Below, in pieces: positions 7,054 to 15,559 of a stretch of 36,516 nucleotides of DNA. The stretch is from an uncultured Lachnobacterium sp. (lineage in GTDB: Bacteria; Bacillota; Clostridia; Lachnospirales; Lachnospiraceae). The notes under the pieces are model-generated. The model ran no database searches, was not told where the DNA came from, and worked only from the letters and a program-made list of their open reading frames with translations. The stretch is from assembly GCA_945971355.1 (NCBI GenBank), contig CAMFPD010000002.1:1-36516 (forward strand). Reading direction: 5' to 3'. The translations under genes and the position numbers were made by a program. How positions within the stretch are numbered: the stretch's first letter is position 1; each line of letters opens with the position of its first letter.

Positions 7054-9719
7054 ATCCAAAGAAATTAATACAGGCAATTGGAGATTGTAAGAGAAGCCGC
7101 CAGGAACGTATGTTTATACTGATTGTAATGTTGGGGCTTATAGGACTGGCTGCTGGAATTGTCTCTGGTGTTGTATCTGGAGAAAATTTTAATAATGTGA
7201 TTGTGATGGTACTGGCTTTTGTAATTATTTTTTGTATTACATATTTTACAATCAGATACCAAAAGGTACAGATTGGGGCAGTTATAATCGCCTTTTTGAT
7301 AATCTATTTTGTGTTGCCATACAATTTCCTGACAGGTGGGGCAATCTATGGAGGTGCTCCTATATGGCTTATGTTTGGAGTGGTTTTTGTGTGTCTTGTG
7401 GTAGAGAACAGGATAAAATATGTTCTAATTGGGAGCAGCTTTTTTATAAGTGCTATCTGCTATTACTTAGCATACTTTTACCCAGGATTAATTGTTTCTC
7501 ATACTATTCAGGTTGCATATATGGACTCTTTTTCAACCTTGATTATTGTGACGCTTGTAACCTGTGGTATGATTTTGTATCAGAACCAGATTTATCAGTC
7601 TGAAAATGATACAACACAGAAGCAGAAAAAGGAGATTGAGGAACTGAACAGGATGCAGAATCGCTTTTTCTCCAGTATGAGTCATGAAATCAGGACACCA
7701 ATTAATACAATTATCGGCTTAAATGAGATGATTTTGAGAGAAGACGTGTCAGATGAAGTTGCATCAGATGCTAAAAATATTCAGGGCGCAAGTAAGATGC
7801 TTCTCACACTTATAAATGATATTCTGGATATGTCTAAAATAGAATCAGGTAACATGGATATTGTACCTGTCGCTTATGATGTGGGGGCGATGTTGTCTGA
7901 CATTGTAAATATGATTTGGGTCCGTGCTAAGGAAAAGGGGCTGGAATTTCATGTGGATGTGGACCAGACATTACCTTCTCAGCTATACGGTGATGAAGTA
8001 AGAATTAAACAGATTCTCATTAATGTGCTGAACAATGCAGTAAAATATACAGCAGAAGGGTCTGTTACTCTGTCTATTCAGTGTAAAAGTCAGGAAAATG
8101 GTTATGCAAAAGTATCTTATTCTATAGCGGATACTGGCATAGGAATCAAAAAAGAGAGTATTCCATTTTTATTCAGTGCATTTAAGAGAGTGGATGAGGA
8201 GAAAAACAGATACATAGAAGGAACTGGCCTTGGTCTTTCTATCGTTAAACAGCTGGTACAGCTTATGGATGGTGAGATTGAAGTGAACAGTGTCTATACT
8301 AAGGGCTCAACGTTTGTGATTACTTTACCACAGAAGGTAGTTGGAGATACAGAGATTGGTGTCCTTAATTTGGAGGAGAGGCATTTCCTGAATTCGAGAC
8401 AGCATTATAAACAAAGCTTTGAGGCTCCAAAAGCAAATCTTTTGATTGTTGATGATAATGAAACTAATCTGATGGTTGCAAAGAAGCTTTTGCGTGAAAC
8501 AAAGGTGAATATCGACACGGTTTTAAGTGGTGCGGAGTGCCTGAAACAAACACTTGAGAATAGATATGATGTGATTTTTATGGATCATCTCATGCCAGAA
8601 ATGGACGGTATTGAATGTCTACATAAAATCCGTACACAGACAGGTGGATTGAATCAAAATACTCCAATAGTAATTCTCACAGCCAACGCTGGAAGTGAAA
8701 ATCAAGACCTGTATAGAAGGGAAGGTTTTGATGGATACCTGTTAAAACCTGTAAGTGGTATGCAGCTGGAGACAGAGCTGTTGCGACATCTTCCGAGGGA
8801 ACTTGTCCATATAATGGGGAAAGATGGTGCAATTGGTGCAGTTGAGTCGCCGGTGCTGGAACACAGAAAGAAAGTTCCAATCATGATTGCCACTGATAGT
8901 GTGTGTGACCTTCCAAAACAGCTTGTAGATAAAAAAAATATAGCAATAATGCCATATCGGGTTGTCACTGAAGGCGGTGAATTTCTGGACGGAGTGGAAA
9001 CAGAAACAGACGGAATTCTTTCTTATATAGGTGAGATGGGAAAACGTGTGGAGTCAAAAGCTCCTGATGTGGCAGCGTATGAAGATTTTTTCGCTGAGCA
9101 GCTGACAAGGGCACAATACATTGTACATATTGCAATGGCGAAAAATGTCAGTTTGGGATATGAAAATGCCAAGGAAGCATCAAAAACATTCGACAATGTG
9201 TTTGTTGTTAATTCAGGACACCTGTCCAGTGGAATGGGAATGATGGTATTGCGTGCCGCTGAGTACGCAGCTGCTGGAATGAGTGCTGATGCAATTGTAA
9301 AAGAAATGGAACATCTGAAAATGCAGGTTAAGACCAGCTTCATTGTAAACAGTACAGATTTTCTGGCGTATACAGGAAGAATTTCTTTAAAAATCAGCAC
9401 ACTTTGTAAAGCCTTTATGATTCATCCGGTTATCGCTCTGAAAAACAGCAATATGAAGGTGGGGGCTATTCGAGTGGGAACAAGAGAATATGCGTGGAAG
9501 AAGTACATTGAATCAACTCTCAGTGCGATAGGTAAGGTGGACAAAAGAATTTTATTTATCACCTATGCTGGACTGACAAGTGAGGAGCTGAAGGAAATAG
9601 AAGATCAAGTTAAGCGTAAAGTTGATTTTGAAAACATCTACTATCAGAAAGCTTCGCCCGCTATATCAGTAAACTGTGGACCTGGAACTTTTGGAATTAT
9701 ATATGCGTTGAAAGATTAA
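7050..9719 (+). CDS. Hybrid sensor histidine kinase fused to a DegV-family domain (kinase 3)
   Basis: This is an 889-residue protein with an unusual architecture. About six membrane helices (20-180, including 'GGAIYGGAPIWLMFGVV') lead through a coiled coil to HisKA ('[15 protein letters not shown]', His212), HATPase ('NNAVKYT', 'DTGIGIKKES', 'GTGLGLSI') and a receiver ('LLIVDDNETNLMVA', Asp512 in 'FMDHLMPEMDG'). Where the two upstream kinases have Hpt, residues about 608-889 form a full-length DegV domain: 'IMIATDSVCDLP', 'IMPYRVVTEGGEFLDGV', 'VVNSGHLSSGMGMMVLRA', 'TDFLAYTGRIS' and 'NCGPGTFGI'. Free-standing DegV/FakB proteins of about 280 residues bind a fatty acid for the kinase FakA. Here several residues of the usual acyl-carboxylate site differ, so the ligand is open. 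The frame is continuous, so the fusion is real in this sequence. The start overlaps the previous stop (ATGA). Confidence 0.92.
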   Translation: MNPKKLIQAIGDCKRSRQERMFILIVMLGLIGLAAGIVSGVVSGENFNNVIVMVLAFVIIFCITYFTIRYQKVQIGAVIIAFLIIYFVLPYNFLTGGAIYGGAPIWLMFGVVFVCLVVENRIKYVLIGSSFFISAICYYLAYFYPGLIVSHTIQVAYMDSFSTLIIVTLVTCGMILYQNQIYQSENDTTQKQKKEIEELNRMQNRFFSSMSHEIRTPINTIIGLNEMILREDVSDEVASDAKNIQGASKMLLTLINDILDMSKIESGNMDIVPVAYDVGAMLSDIVNMIWVRAKEKGLEFHVDVDQTLPSQLYGDEVRIKQILINVLNNAVKYTAEGSVTLSIQCKSQENGYAKVSYSIADTGIGIKKESIPFLFSAFKRVDEEKNRYIEGTGLGLSIVKQLVQLMDGEIEVNSVYTKGSTFVITLPQKVVGDTEIGVLNLEERHFLNSRQHYKQSFEAPKANLLIVDDNETNLMVAKKLLRETKVNIDTVLSGAECLKQTLENRYDVIFMDHLMPEMDGIECLHKIRTQTGGLNQNTPIVILTANAGSENQDLYRREGFDGYLLKPVSGMQLETELLRHLPRELVHIMGKDGAIGAVESPVLEHRKKVPIMIATDSVCDLPKQLVDKKNIAIMPYRVVTEGGEFLDGVETETDGILSYIGEMGKRVESKAPDVAAYEDFFAEQLTRAQYIVHIAMAKNVSLGYENAKEASKTFDNVFVVNSGHLSSGMGMMVLRAAEYAAAGMSADAIVKEMEHLKMQVKTSFIVNSTDFLAYTGRISLKISTLCKAFMIHPVIALKNSNMKVGAIRVGTREYAWKKYIESTLSAIGKVDKRILFITYAGLTSEELKEIEDQVKRKVDFENIYYQKASPAISVNCGPGTFGIIYALKD

Positions 9720-9740
9720 GAGAGATTTTGAGGTGTTTGC

Positions 9741-10553
9741 ATGAAGATGAAGTGGAAAAAGAGAATCATGCTGCTTACAGTGTTGGTATTAACAATACTT
9801 ACAGGGTGTGGCAAGGATAATAGCAATGTTTCTTCGAATATTGAATTTGGAGAGTCTGATTTGGGATATGTACAGTCCAAGGGAACCTTTGTTGTGGGTA
9901 TCACGGATTTCGCACCGATGGATTATCGTGATGGTGAAAAATGGGTAGGGTTTGATGCCAAGCTGGCAGAAGCATTTGCAGAAAGTATTGGTGTCACAGT
10001 TGAATTTGTAGAGATTGACTGGGATAAGAAAACAGAGCTTCTTGAAAATGGAAGCATAGACTGTATCTGGAATGGAATGACAATGACAGAGGAGCTTACG
10101 AAAACAATTTCATGTTCAAACCCATACCTTTCAAATGCGCAGGTGGTTGTACTTAGAAGAAGTGAAATGGGACAATACAGTACTGCAGAAGAATGTCAGC
10201 ACATATTGTTTGCAGTGGAGGAGGGCTCTACTGGAGAGACATTGCTAAAGGAATTGAAATATCGTTTTACGGCTTATCCAACCCAGATGGAGGCACTGGA
10301 AAGTGTGCTTGAAAAGAAGGCGGATGCTACAGTGATAGATATTATTATGGCTGCGTATTATACCGATGATGGGCATGAATTTGATGATCTTGGATTTGAT
10401 ATTACCTTAAATGACGAAACAATTTGTGTGGGGTTCCGTAAGGATTCGGATATTACAGAGAAGGCAAATGAGTTTCTTGCAAATGCTTATGAGAATGGAA
10501 CAATTAGTTCTTTGGCAGAACAATATGGAATTGAAAATGCTGTATTAAAATAA
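9741..10553 (+). CDS. Lipoprotein, family 3 extracellular solute-binding protein (amino-acid type), no permease
   Basis: This is a 270-residue protein with a lipoprotein signal peptide: 'KWKKR', a hydrophobic core, and lipobox LTGC with Cys23 as the predicted lipidated residue. The mature part is a family 3 periplasmic-type binding protein: 'KGTFVVGITDFAPMDYRD', 'GFDAKLAEAFAESIG', 'LLENGSIDCIWNGMTMTEE' and the 'LGFDITLNDETICVGFRKDS' region typical of amino-acid receptors. ABC permease and ATPase genes normally flank such proteins but none is here. The gene lies 21 bases after kinase 3 and has its own Shine-Dalgarno site (GAGGTG). An inference is that it presents a solute to one of the three kinases, as seen for other binding-protein/kinase pairs. 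It could also serve an unlinked transporter. Confidence 0.88.
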   Translation: MKMKWKKRIMLLTVLVLTILTGCGKDNSNVSSNIEFGESDLGYVQSKGTFVVGITDFAPMDYRDGEKWVGFDAKLAEAFAESIGVTVEFVEIDWDKKTELLENGSIDCIWNGMTMTEELTKTISCSNPYLSNAQVVVLRRSEMGQYSTAEECQHILFAVEEGSTGETLLKELKYRFTAYPTQMEALESVLEKKADATVIDIIMAAYYTDDGHEFDDLGFDITLNDETICVGFRKDSDITEKANEFLANAYENGTISSLAEQYGIENAVLK

Positions 10554-10572
10554 TAAATCTCTTTTTTATAGT

Positions 10573-10601
10573 TTGATATATGCAATCTTCTGTGATAGAA
10601 T
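10573..10601 (+). promoter_or_regulatory. Sigma-A promoter of argS
   Basis: The sequence shows TTGATA, a 17-base spacer and TAGAAT, 29 bases before the argS start. No terminator hairpin is visible between the binding-protein gene and this promoter. Confidence 0.75.
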
Positions 10602-10630
10602 GAAGAACAGATTGTTTAGGAGGCGTGTAT

Positions 10631-12424
10631 ATGAAAAAACTGATTGATTTAATATCAGAAAAGGTCACAGCGGCATTTGTGAATGCTGGATATGATGAAA
10701 AATACGGAAAAGTGACATTGTCAAATAGGCCTGATTTATGTGAATATCAGTGCAATGGTGCAATGGCAGCTGCCAAGGAATACAAGTGTGCACCATTTAT
10801 GATTTCTGACAAAATTGCAGAGGCACTTACAGGGGATGAGTTATTTGAGTCTGTTGAGTCTGTTAAACCAGGATTCCTTAATATAAAGATTGATAACAAG
10901 TATTTAGCAAAATTTCTTAATGAGATGATGGCTGATGAAGGAAGATATGGATGTGAAAAGGCAGAAAATCCAAAGACAATTGTAATTGATTACGGCGGAC
11001 CAAATGTTGCAAAACCACTTCATGTTGGACATCTTCGTTCAGCAGTTATCGGAGAGAGTGTTAAGAGAATAGCCAGATTCATGGGACACAATGTTATAGG
11101 GGATGTTCATCTTGGAGACTGGGGACTTCAGATGGGACTTATTATCACAGAACTTAAGCTTCGTAAACCTGAGCTTTGTTACTTTGATGAGTCATATGAG
11201 GGAGAATATCCAAAGGAAGCACCTTTTACAATATCTGAGCTAGAGGAAATATATCCATGCGCCAGCGGAAAATCAAAAGAGGATGAGGCATATAAGGCAG
11301 AGGCTTTAAATGCTACGAAAGAGCTTCAGGCTGGTAGAAGAGGTTATCAGGCATTACTTAATCATATTATGAATGTGTCAGTAACTGATTTAAAGAGAAA
11401 TTATGAGAATCTGGATGTACATTTTGATTTATGGAAGGGTGAGTCTGATGCACAGCCATTTGTTCCGGACATGGTCCAGATGATGAAGGATAAGGGCTTT
11501 GCATATATGAGCGAGGGAGCTCTTGTTGTGGATGTAAAGGAAGAGTCTGATGCTAAGGAAGTACCACCTTGTATTATTTTGAAATCAGATGGAGCATCTT
11601 TGTACAGTACCACAGATCTTGCCACTCTAGTAATGAGAATGAAAGAAAATAACCCTGATACTGTGATTTACTGTGCAGACCAGCGTCAGTCTATGCATTT
11701 TACACAGGTATTCCGTTGTGCTAGAAAGACTGGTATTGTGCCAGATACAACAGATTTGAGATATATCGGGTTTGGTACAATGAATGGAAAGGATGGCAAG
11801 CCATTTAAGACAAGAGATGGCGGAGTAATGCGTCTTGAGTACCTTCTCAAGGAGATTAATGAGGAAATGCTTGCAAAGATCAAGGAGAATCAGAAAGAGA
11901 AGGAAAACCTTGATATTGATGAAGCGGAGGCAGTGGAGACAGCTAAGACGATTGCCCTGGCTGCAATTAAATATGGTGATTTGTCAAATCAGGCCAGCAA
12001 AGATTATGTATTCGACCTTGAGAGATTTATTTCATTTGAGGGAAATACGGGACCTTACATTTTGTATACAATAGTTCGTATTAAATCTATTCTCGCAAAA
12101 TATCAGGCAAACGGTGGCAGCTTGGACGAAGTTATGTCTGCAATTGTACCAGCTGAGACTACAGGACAAAAGGATTTAATGTTGTCTCTTGCAAAATTTA
12201 ATGCAATAATTGAGAATGCGTATGAAGAGCTCGCGCCACACAAGATTTGTGCATACATTTATGAATTGGCAAATGCATTTAATGGTTTTTATCATGATAC
12301 AAAGATTCTATCTGAGGAAAATAAGGAGCTTCAGAAGTCATATATTGCTACACTTGTTCTTACTAAATCTGTTTTGGAGACATGTATTGATATGTTAGGA
12401 TTCTCAGCTCCAGAGCGTATGTAA
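10631..12424 (+). CDS. argS: Arginyl-tRNA synthetase
   Basis: This class I aminoacyl-tRNA synthetase charges tRNA-Arg with arginine in the cytoplasm. It has the ArgS N-terminal tRNA-binding (Add1) domain, then 'IDYGGPNVAKPLHVGHLRSA', which holds the HIGH-type signature HVGH. It also has the catalytic segment 'GDWGLQMGL' and the DALR anticodon-binding domain at the C terminus ending 'LDMLGFSAPERM'. No canonical KMSKS is seen, which is common in ArgS. The length of 598 residues is slightly above the usual 550-590. The ORF track begins at a GTG at 10625, but that codon touches the AGGAGG. The ATG at 10631 has a proper 7-base spacing and gives 'MKKLIDLISEKV', so it is preferred. The gene is monocistronic. 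Confidence 0.97.
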   Translation: MKKLIDLISEKVTAAFVNAGYDEKYGKVTLSNRPDLCEYQCNGAMAAAKEYKCAPFMISDKIAEALTGDELFESVESVKPGFLNIKIDNKYLAKFLNEMMADEGRYGCEKAENPKTIVIDYGGPNVAKPLHVGHLRSAVIGESVKRIARFMGHNVIGDVHLGDWGLQMGLIITELKLRKPELCYFDESYEGEYPKEAPFTISELEEIYPCASGKSKEDEAYKAEALNATKELQAGRRGYQALLNHIMNVSVTDLKRNYENLDVHFDLWKGESDAQPFVPDMVQMMKDKGFAYMSEGALVVDVKEESDAKEVPPCIILKSDGASLYSTTDLATLVMRMKENNPDTVIYCADQRQSMHFTQVFRCARKTGIVPDTTDLRYIGFGTMNGKDGKPFKTRDGGVMRLEYLLKEINEEMLAKIKENQKEKENLDIDEAEAVETAKTIALAAIKYGDLSNQASKDYVFDLERFISFEGNTGPYILYTIVRIKSILAKYQANGGSLDEVMSAIVPAETTGQKDLMLSLAKFNAIIENAYEELAPHKICAYIYELANAFNGFYHDTKILSEENKELQKSYIATLVLTKSVLETCIDMLGFSAPERM

Positions 12425-12462
12425 TTTGTTGGAATAAATAAATAGACAAGTCATATATATAA

Positions 12463-12495
12463 GTCATAGACAGTTATTCTGTCTATGGCTTTTTT
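12463..12495 (+). terminator. Rho-independent terminator of argS
   Basis: GTCATAGACAG, loop TTATT and CTGTCTATGGC form an 11-bp stem with one G-T pair, followed by TTTTTT. It lies between argS and the spoIIIA operon. Confidence 0.9.
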
Positions 12496-12520
12496 ATTTT
12501 CTAGGAGAGGATGAATTGGT

Positions 12521-13387
12521 ATGGGGATTGAGAATTATCTGCCGAAGTGTATGGCTGTGACCAAAGAACAGACGGATAGACTTGAAGAAATTAGAGTTAG
12601 AACAAATAAACCTGTTGAATATATTATGGACAACGGTTCCACACTCGGAAAGAGATTAATTAGTGAGGAGAATATGGAGGAGCTTCTTAATTACCTGACT
12701 GATTATTCATGGTTTAATTATGTGTCCCAAATCAGACAAGGGTTTTTTACTATCAGGGGTGGACATAGAGTAGGGGTAGTAGGAAGAGCTGATTTGTATG
12801 ATGAGAAGATTGAAAATATAAATGATATAAGCGGGGTAAATATCAGGGTTGCTCATGAATATAAAAATTGTGCTATGGAAATTATGCCATTTATAAGAAA
12901 AGGAAATGACATATACGACACAGTGTTTGTATCGCCACCAGGTGTGGGTAAAACTACATATCTGAGAGATGCCATCAGGATTATTGCAGGAGGATGTGAT
13001 GGAAGTACCGCTATGAAGGTTGCTGTAGTGGATGAAAGGTCTGAGATAGCAGCATGTTACAGAGGAGTGCCACAAAATGATTTGGGTGGAAGATGTGATG
13101 TGCTGGATAATTGCCCAAAAGCAAAGGGAATGAGGATGCTTCTTAGAGCTATGTCACCTCAGATTATTGCAGTAGACGAGCTTGGAGGGGTTGAGGATGA
13201 GGAAGCTGTTGAGTTGTCTAGAAAGTCAGGTGTCAGGATACTGGGAACAATTCATGCAAAGGAGTTTGATGAACTTAAGGATAAGGGAATGACCAGACTT
13301 GCTGAACGGTTTGTATTCCTGCAAAAAGGAGCTGGCGGAGAGCGAGCGTTTCGGGTTTATGATAACAGGGGGAATAAGGTTTGTTAA
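12521..13387 (+). CDS. spoIIIAA: Stage III sporulation protein AA, ATPase
   Basis: This 288-residue cytoplasmic ATPase is related to type II/IV secretion ATPases. Walker A is 'SPPGVGKTTYLRDAI', and 'VVDERSEIAACYRGVPQNDLG' and 'IIAVDELGG' provide the Walker B region. 'ISGVNIRVAHEYKNCA' is a typical SpoIIIAA stretch. In Bacillus it powers the SpoIIIA-SpoIIQ channel linking mother cell and forespore, needed for sigma-G activity. Here it opens the eight-gene operon. The GGAGAGG Shine-Dalgarno sequence is 10 bases before the ATG, a little far. I see no convincing sigma-E promoter in the short space after the argS terminator. Confidence 0.96.
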   Translation: MGIENYLPKCMAVTKEQTDRLEEIRVRTNKPVEYIMDNGSTLGKRLISEENMEELLNYLTDYSWFNYVSQIRQGFFTIRGGHRVGVVGRADLYDEKIENINDISGVNIRVAHEYKNCAMEIMPFIRKGNDIYDTVFVSPPGVGKTTYLRDAIRIIAGGCDGSTAMKVAVVDERSEIAACYRGVPQNDLGGRCDVLDNCPKAKGMRMLLRAMSPQIIAVDELGGVEDEEAVELSRKSGVRILGTIHAKEFDELKDKGMTRLAERFVFLQKGAGGERAFRVYDNRGNKVC

Positions 13388-13896
13388 AGTTATTGGGGAG
13401 TTTTTTCATCATTTTAGGATGTGGAGGGGTTGCCTATTCAAAGCTTATAAATTGTAAAAGACGTATTGAGCTTTTGGATTCCATAGAAAAACTATTGTAT
13501 AAGGGAATTTATACTTTATTAGGGCAACAACAAAATACAATTGTGTTTTTTAAAACGGTTAATTGCGGTGATGATGCTTTAAATAATGAACTTGTAAAAA
13601 TGGGAAGGGCATTGGAGCAACATTTATATCCAAATGGCAGTGTTGCCTGGCGAGAATGTACGGGGAAGTTTTTTGAATTATATGGTTTTCGAGAGGAGGA
13701 TTTTGTGACAATAAGTAATTGTGGTGAAGCCTTTTTTGAAAAGAATCAAGAGGAAATCTTGAACGGACTTAAACGCAATTTGAATCTGATGCAGATAATC
13801 AGAGAATATGAGATTAAACAACAGAATGATACGAGAAAGGTATGGATTCCTATAAGTATACTTGGTGGTATTGTTTTTGCGCTGCTGTTTGTATGA
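13381..13896 (+). CDS. spoIIIAB: Stage III sporulation protein AB
   Basis: This is a 171-residue protein, the same length as in Bacillus. It has an N-terminal membrane anchor ('SFFIILGCGGVAYSKL'), a helical body ('RRIELLDSIEKLLYKGIYTL') and a C-terminal membrane segment ('VWIPISILGGIVFALLFV'). The fold is like GspF, the inner-membrane platform of type II secretion, and it probably recruits SpoIIIAA. The start is a TTG that overlaps the end of spoIIIAA by 7 bases and follows a GGGGG-rich ribosome site, suggesting translational coupling. The third operon gene lies 31 bases downstream. Confidence 0.93.
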   Translation: MLKLLGSFFIILGCGGVAYSKLINCKRRIELLDSIEKLLYKGIYTLLGQQQNTIVFFKTVNCGDDALNNELVKMGRALEQHLYPNGSVAWRECTGKFFELYGFREEDFVTISNCGEAFFEKNQEEILNGLKRNLNLMQIIREYEIKQQNDTRKVWIPISILGGIVFALLFV

Positions 13897-13927
13897 GCAT
13901 ACTACAATGTAAAGGAAGAGGAAAATA

Positions 13928-14122
13928 ATGGAAGTAAGTATAATTTTTAAAATTGCGGCAGTGGGGATTGTCATAACTGTGTTAGGTCAGGTGTTGAAGC
14001 ACAGTGGCAGAGAGGAGCAGGCCTTTTTGCTTAGCCTGGCAGGTCTTGTTATTGTTTTATTTTGGATAGTTCCGTATATCAGTGAATTGTTTGTGACCAT
14101 GCAAAATTTATTTACATTGTAA
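13928..14122 (+). CDS. spoIIIAC: Stage III sporulation protein AC
   Basis: This 64-residue two-helix membrane protein has 'FKIAAVGIVITVLGQVLKHSGREEQAF', the family hallmark, followed by 'LLSLAGLVIVLFWIVPYI'. Bacillus SpoIIIAC is about 68 residues. It is a small integral-membrane part of the SpoIIIA complex. A strong site (GGAAGAGG) precedes the ATG. Confidence 0.96.
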   Translation: MEVSIIFKIAAVGIVITVLGQVLKHSGREEQAFLLSLAGLVIVLFWIVPYISELFVTMQNLFTL

Positions 14123-14132
14123 AGGATTGAAA

Positions 14133-14510
14133 ATGTGGAAGGTTTCATTAATTGGGGTTATAGCTGTTATTCTGTGTTTGCTTATTAAACAGGTCAGACC
14201 TGAACTGTCGTCTATGCTTAGTATTACAGCAGGGATAATAATTTTTTTCTATTCATTGGCATGTATTTCATCAGTACTGTCATTTATTAAAACTGTTGTT
14301 GATATGATACCAATAGACAATTTCTATATATACGAATTAATAAAGATGCTTGGTGTTACATATGTGGCAGAGTTTGCGGAAAATATCTGTAAGGATGCGG
14401 GGTATCAGGCTGTTGCCTGTCAGATAGAAATTTTTGCAAAACTGACAATTGTAATTATGAGTGTACCTATTATTAATTCCATAATTATGATTGTGGAGGA
14501 GCTGGGATGA
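14133..14510 (+). CDS. spoIIIAD: Stage III sporulation protein AD
   Basis: This integral membrane protein has about four helices and the SpoIIIAD motif region 'ELIKMLGVTYVAEFAENICKDAGYQAVA'. The ORF track starts at a TTG (14127) that abuts the AAAGGA site. The ATG at 14133 has a normal 6-base spacing and is taken as the start, giving 125 residues against about 133 in Bacillus. It overlaps spoIIIAE by ATGA, so the two are probably translationally coupled. Confidence 0.95.
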   Translation: MWKVSLIGVIAVILCLLIKQVRPELSSMLSITAGIIIFFYSLACISSVLSFIKTVVDMIPIDNFYIYELIKMLGVTYVAEFAENICKDAGYQAVACQIEIFAKLTIVIMSVPIINSIIMIVEELG

Positions 14511-15559
14511 GTGGTGTTATTGATGAGATAATAGGCGAACTTGGGCTGGATAGTTTAAATACATATAGTGAAGGGTATCTGGTGGATAAATCATCATTTG
14601 CAGATATGGTAAGGGATGTATTAGATGGGAAAATGTCGGTGTTTGATGTGCTTTTACAGCAATTAGAGAATTCTTTTGTGACAGAGATACTTGGAACAAA
14701 GGATTATTTTATAGGTGTTCTCAGTTTTTTGTTTATTACAGCAATGTTTAATAAAATGGTTAATTCCAAAAATTCTTATCTTAATAGTGTTAGCTTTTTG
14801 ATGGTATATGGTGCATTAATGGTTTTGCTTATGGAATCATTCGCGAAGCTTGAAGTAATTGTAATTACAACGATTGACGGTCTTATTGGGTTTATGAATG
14901 TGCTGATTCCGGTATATGCAACGACATTGATAGTAACGGGAAATATATCCACTGGCTCATCATATTATATTTTCTCTTTTGGCTGCATGTATCTTATTGA
15001 GTGGGTTACGAAGTTAGTATTAATACCTGCAACTCAAATTTTTTTGTTCCTGGTGTTCATAAATAATATGTTTGAGGAGGACAGCCTTTCGAAACTGGCA
15101 GAACTATTGGAGAAAATTATCAGATTTGTACTTAAATTATTTACAGGTATTGTTTTTGGAATGGGGACTGTTCAAAAAATTATCTCCGCTGCAAAGGATC
15201 AGGTTACTAATTCTCTTGCACTTAAAACCATAAGGATTATTCCAGGTGTAGGAAATGCTGTGAGTGCTACCGGTGAGACGATACTTAGCTGTGGAGTGTT
15301 GGTAAAAAACTGTGTAGGGATAGTTGGAATTATTGTAATGATTGCTATTGTGTTATCACCCCTTATAAAGATAGCTATATATACTTTGGGGTACAAAGCT
15401 GTTGCGGCAGTTGCGCAGCCTGTTTCTGATAAACGTATAGTAGAGGGGGTTAATGGAACGGCAAGAGCCAGTGAGATATATCTATGTATTTTGTTTCACA
15501 TGGGAATTATTTTTATTATAACTGTTTCAATTGTATGTATGGGTGCAGGGAAAGTGTAA
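14507..15559 (+). CDS. spoIIIAE: Stage III sporulation protein AE
   Basis: This 350-residue polytopic membrane protein has about seven helices. Recognisable parts are 'NSFVTEILGTKDYFIGVLSFLFITAMF', 'FMNVLIPVYATTLIVTG' and the late 'VLSPLIKIAIYTLGYKAVAAVAQPVSDKRIV'. Bacillus SpoIIIAE is about 399 residues and begins with a cleavable signal peptide. This one starts directly with a hydrophilic helical segment, so the signal peptide seems absent. The start overlaps spoIIIAD by ATGA. It is a membrane core component of the SpoIIIA channel. Confidence 0.95.
   Translation: MSGVIDEIIGELGLDSLNTYSEGYLVDKSSFADMVRDVLDGKMSVFDVLLQQLENSFVTEILGTKDYFIGVLSFLFITAMFNKMVNSKNSYLNSVSFLMVYGALMVLLMESFAKLEVIVITTIDGLIGFMNVLIPVYATTLIVTGNISTGSSYYIFSFGCMYLIEWVTKLVLIPATQIFLFLVFINNMFEEDSLSKLAELLEKIIRFVLKLFTGIVFGMGTVQKIISAAKDQVTNSLALKTIRIIPGVGNAVSATGETILSCGVLVKNCVGIVGIIVMIAIVLSPLIKIAIYTLGYKAVAAVAQPVSDKRIVEGVNGTARASEIYLCILFHMGIIFIITVSIVCMGAGKV

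Noticed and set aside
7232-7603. 123-codon plus-strand ORF within kinase 3
   Set aside because: It is an alternative frame of the membrane-helix region with biased hydrophobic and Cys/Trp content. It has no ribosome site.
12425-12520. A sigma-E promoter for the spoIIIA operon
   Set aside because: CATATA and CATAGACA-like strings occur, but at the wrong spacing and within the argS terminator. No adequate match remains.
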